A DNA stretch of 62,304 bases. Source: Chloroflexota bacterium (GTDB taxonomy: Bacteria > Chloroflexota > Anaerolineae > Caldilineales > Caldilineaceae). Below are positions 62,169-62,304 of this stretch, piece after piece. The stretch lies in assembly GCA_018969295.1 (NCBI GenBank), contig JAGWYN010000025.1:1-62304 (forward strand). The letters run 5' to 3'. The stretch's first letter is position 1. Each line of letters opens with the position of its first letter. The notes under the pieces are model-generated. The model was given only the letters and a program-made list of their open reading frames with translations. It made no database searches and was not told the DNA's origin. The position numbers were made by a program, and so were the translations under genes.

Positions 62169-62304
62169 TCAAAATGTATGCCAGATACACAACCGCCAGT
62201 TGTCCATAGCTCAGGCCTTGTCGATTCCCATGCGTTGCACCGATCGCAGCGTCGATGATCTCATCGATGTGCATTTTGAGCATCCAGTGCATCAGCAATG
62301 GAAC
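62152..62304 (-). pseudogene. N-terminal part of an IS1634-type transposase, runs off the window
   Basis: From the right edge the minus strand reads VPLLMHWMLKMHIDEIIDAA, THGNRQGLSYGQLAVVYLAY, ILSEFRV and stop. This is the DUF4277 type start of an IS1634-like transposase, interrupted where the TnpB sequence begins. The true start lies beyond base 62304. Confidence 0.6.

Overview
The window is a GC-rich bacterial chromosome segment of 62 kb. It mostly carries intact, densely packed single-copy housekeeping and transport operons, followed on the right by a region of gene decay and mobile-element debris. The gene mix fits a filamentous Chloroflexota of the Caldilineae/Anaerolineae type: GlpABC plus GlpK plus DhaKL, complete LivFGHMK, two binding-protein-dependent sugar transporters with long lipoproteins, bactofilin, GlcDEF, GlgX, a six-TM hybrid histidine kinase, and an APH / M23-like / class-III aminotransferase fusion. 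That placement is inferred from protein style; the window holds no rRNA or other decisive marker.

Layout. (1) 172-8357, minus strand: a glycerol and dihydroxyacetone operon, rdgB-dhaK-dhaL-glpK-glpA-glpB-glpC in transcription order, with 4-8 bp overlaps or short gaps. It is divergent from prs. (2) 8434-11261, plus: prs, bactofilin, tpx, plsY, ending at a bidirectional terminator shared with (3) 11304-16880, minus: livK-H-M-G-F branched-chain amino acid uptake. (4) 17240-23754, plus: coaE, a small membrane protein, dnaJ, prmA, rsmE, then trxB and murJ. (5) 23804-27774: a strongly foldable unassigned leader or ncRNA, then a sugar ABC transporter. (6) 27893-33746: small membrane proteins, then a tightly coupled set of threonine dehydratase-like enzyme, cell-wall amidase, double GNAT and glgX. 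(7) 34184-36622: tatA, secG and a membrane-anchored family-5 binding protein. (8) tRNA-Leu(CAG) with its own promoter and terminator, then ftsB/divIC-like and glcD-glcE-glcF.

(9) 41129-43657 is a gene graveyard. Remnants of a DHDPS-family enzyme, an epimerase-like protein, an alpha/beta hydrolase and a ROK regulator lie there, several with internal deletions. It borders an intact sugar ABC operon plus a GH31 glycosidase (43658-49050), so the whole was probably once a larger sugar-utilisation locus. (10) 49127-52994: a REC-containing regulator convergent with and overlapping a hybrid histidine kinase and an HhH membrane protein. (11) 53107-53882: about 0.7 kb of defence-gene fragments bracketed by a 35-bp direct repeat that contains the promoter of the next gene. 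(12) 53890-56958: the 1022-residue fusion. (13) 57194-62304: transposase fragments, an inactive IS4-like element with terminal repeats, a TMEM175-like channel gene, a MITE-like hairpin, a DUF5678 / small protein / HNH cassette, and an hsdR remnant cut by TnpB and a second transposase fragment at the right edge.

Recurrent themes. All three ABC operons have a strong GC hairpin exactly between the binding-protein gene and the first permease gene, a layout that would allow differential mRNA stability. Several genes (coaE, ftsB-like, the fusion gene) have a -10 box 7-9 nt before the start codon and no Shine-Dalgarno, which suggests leaderless mRNAs. GC-rich 14-15 bp minisatellites recur, one of them in frame inside the fusion protein.
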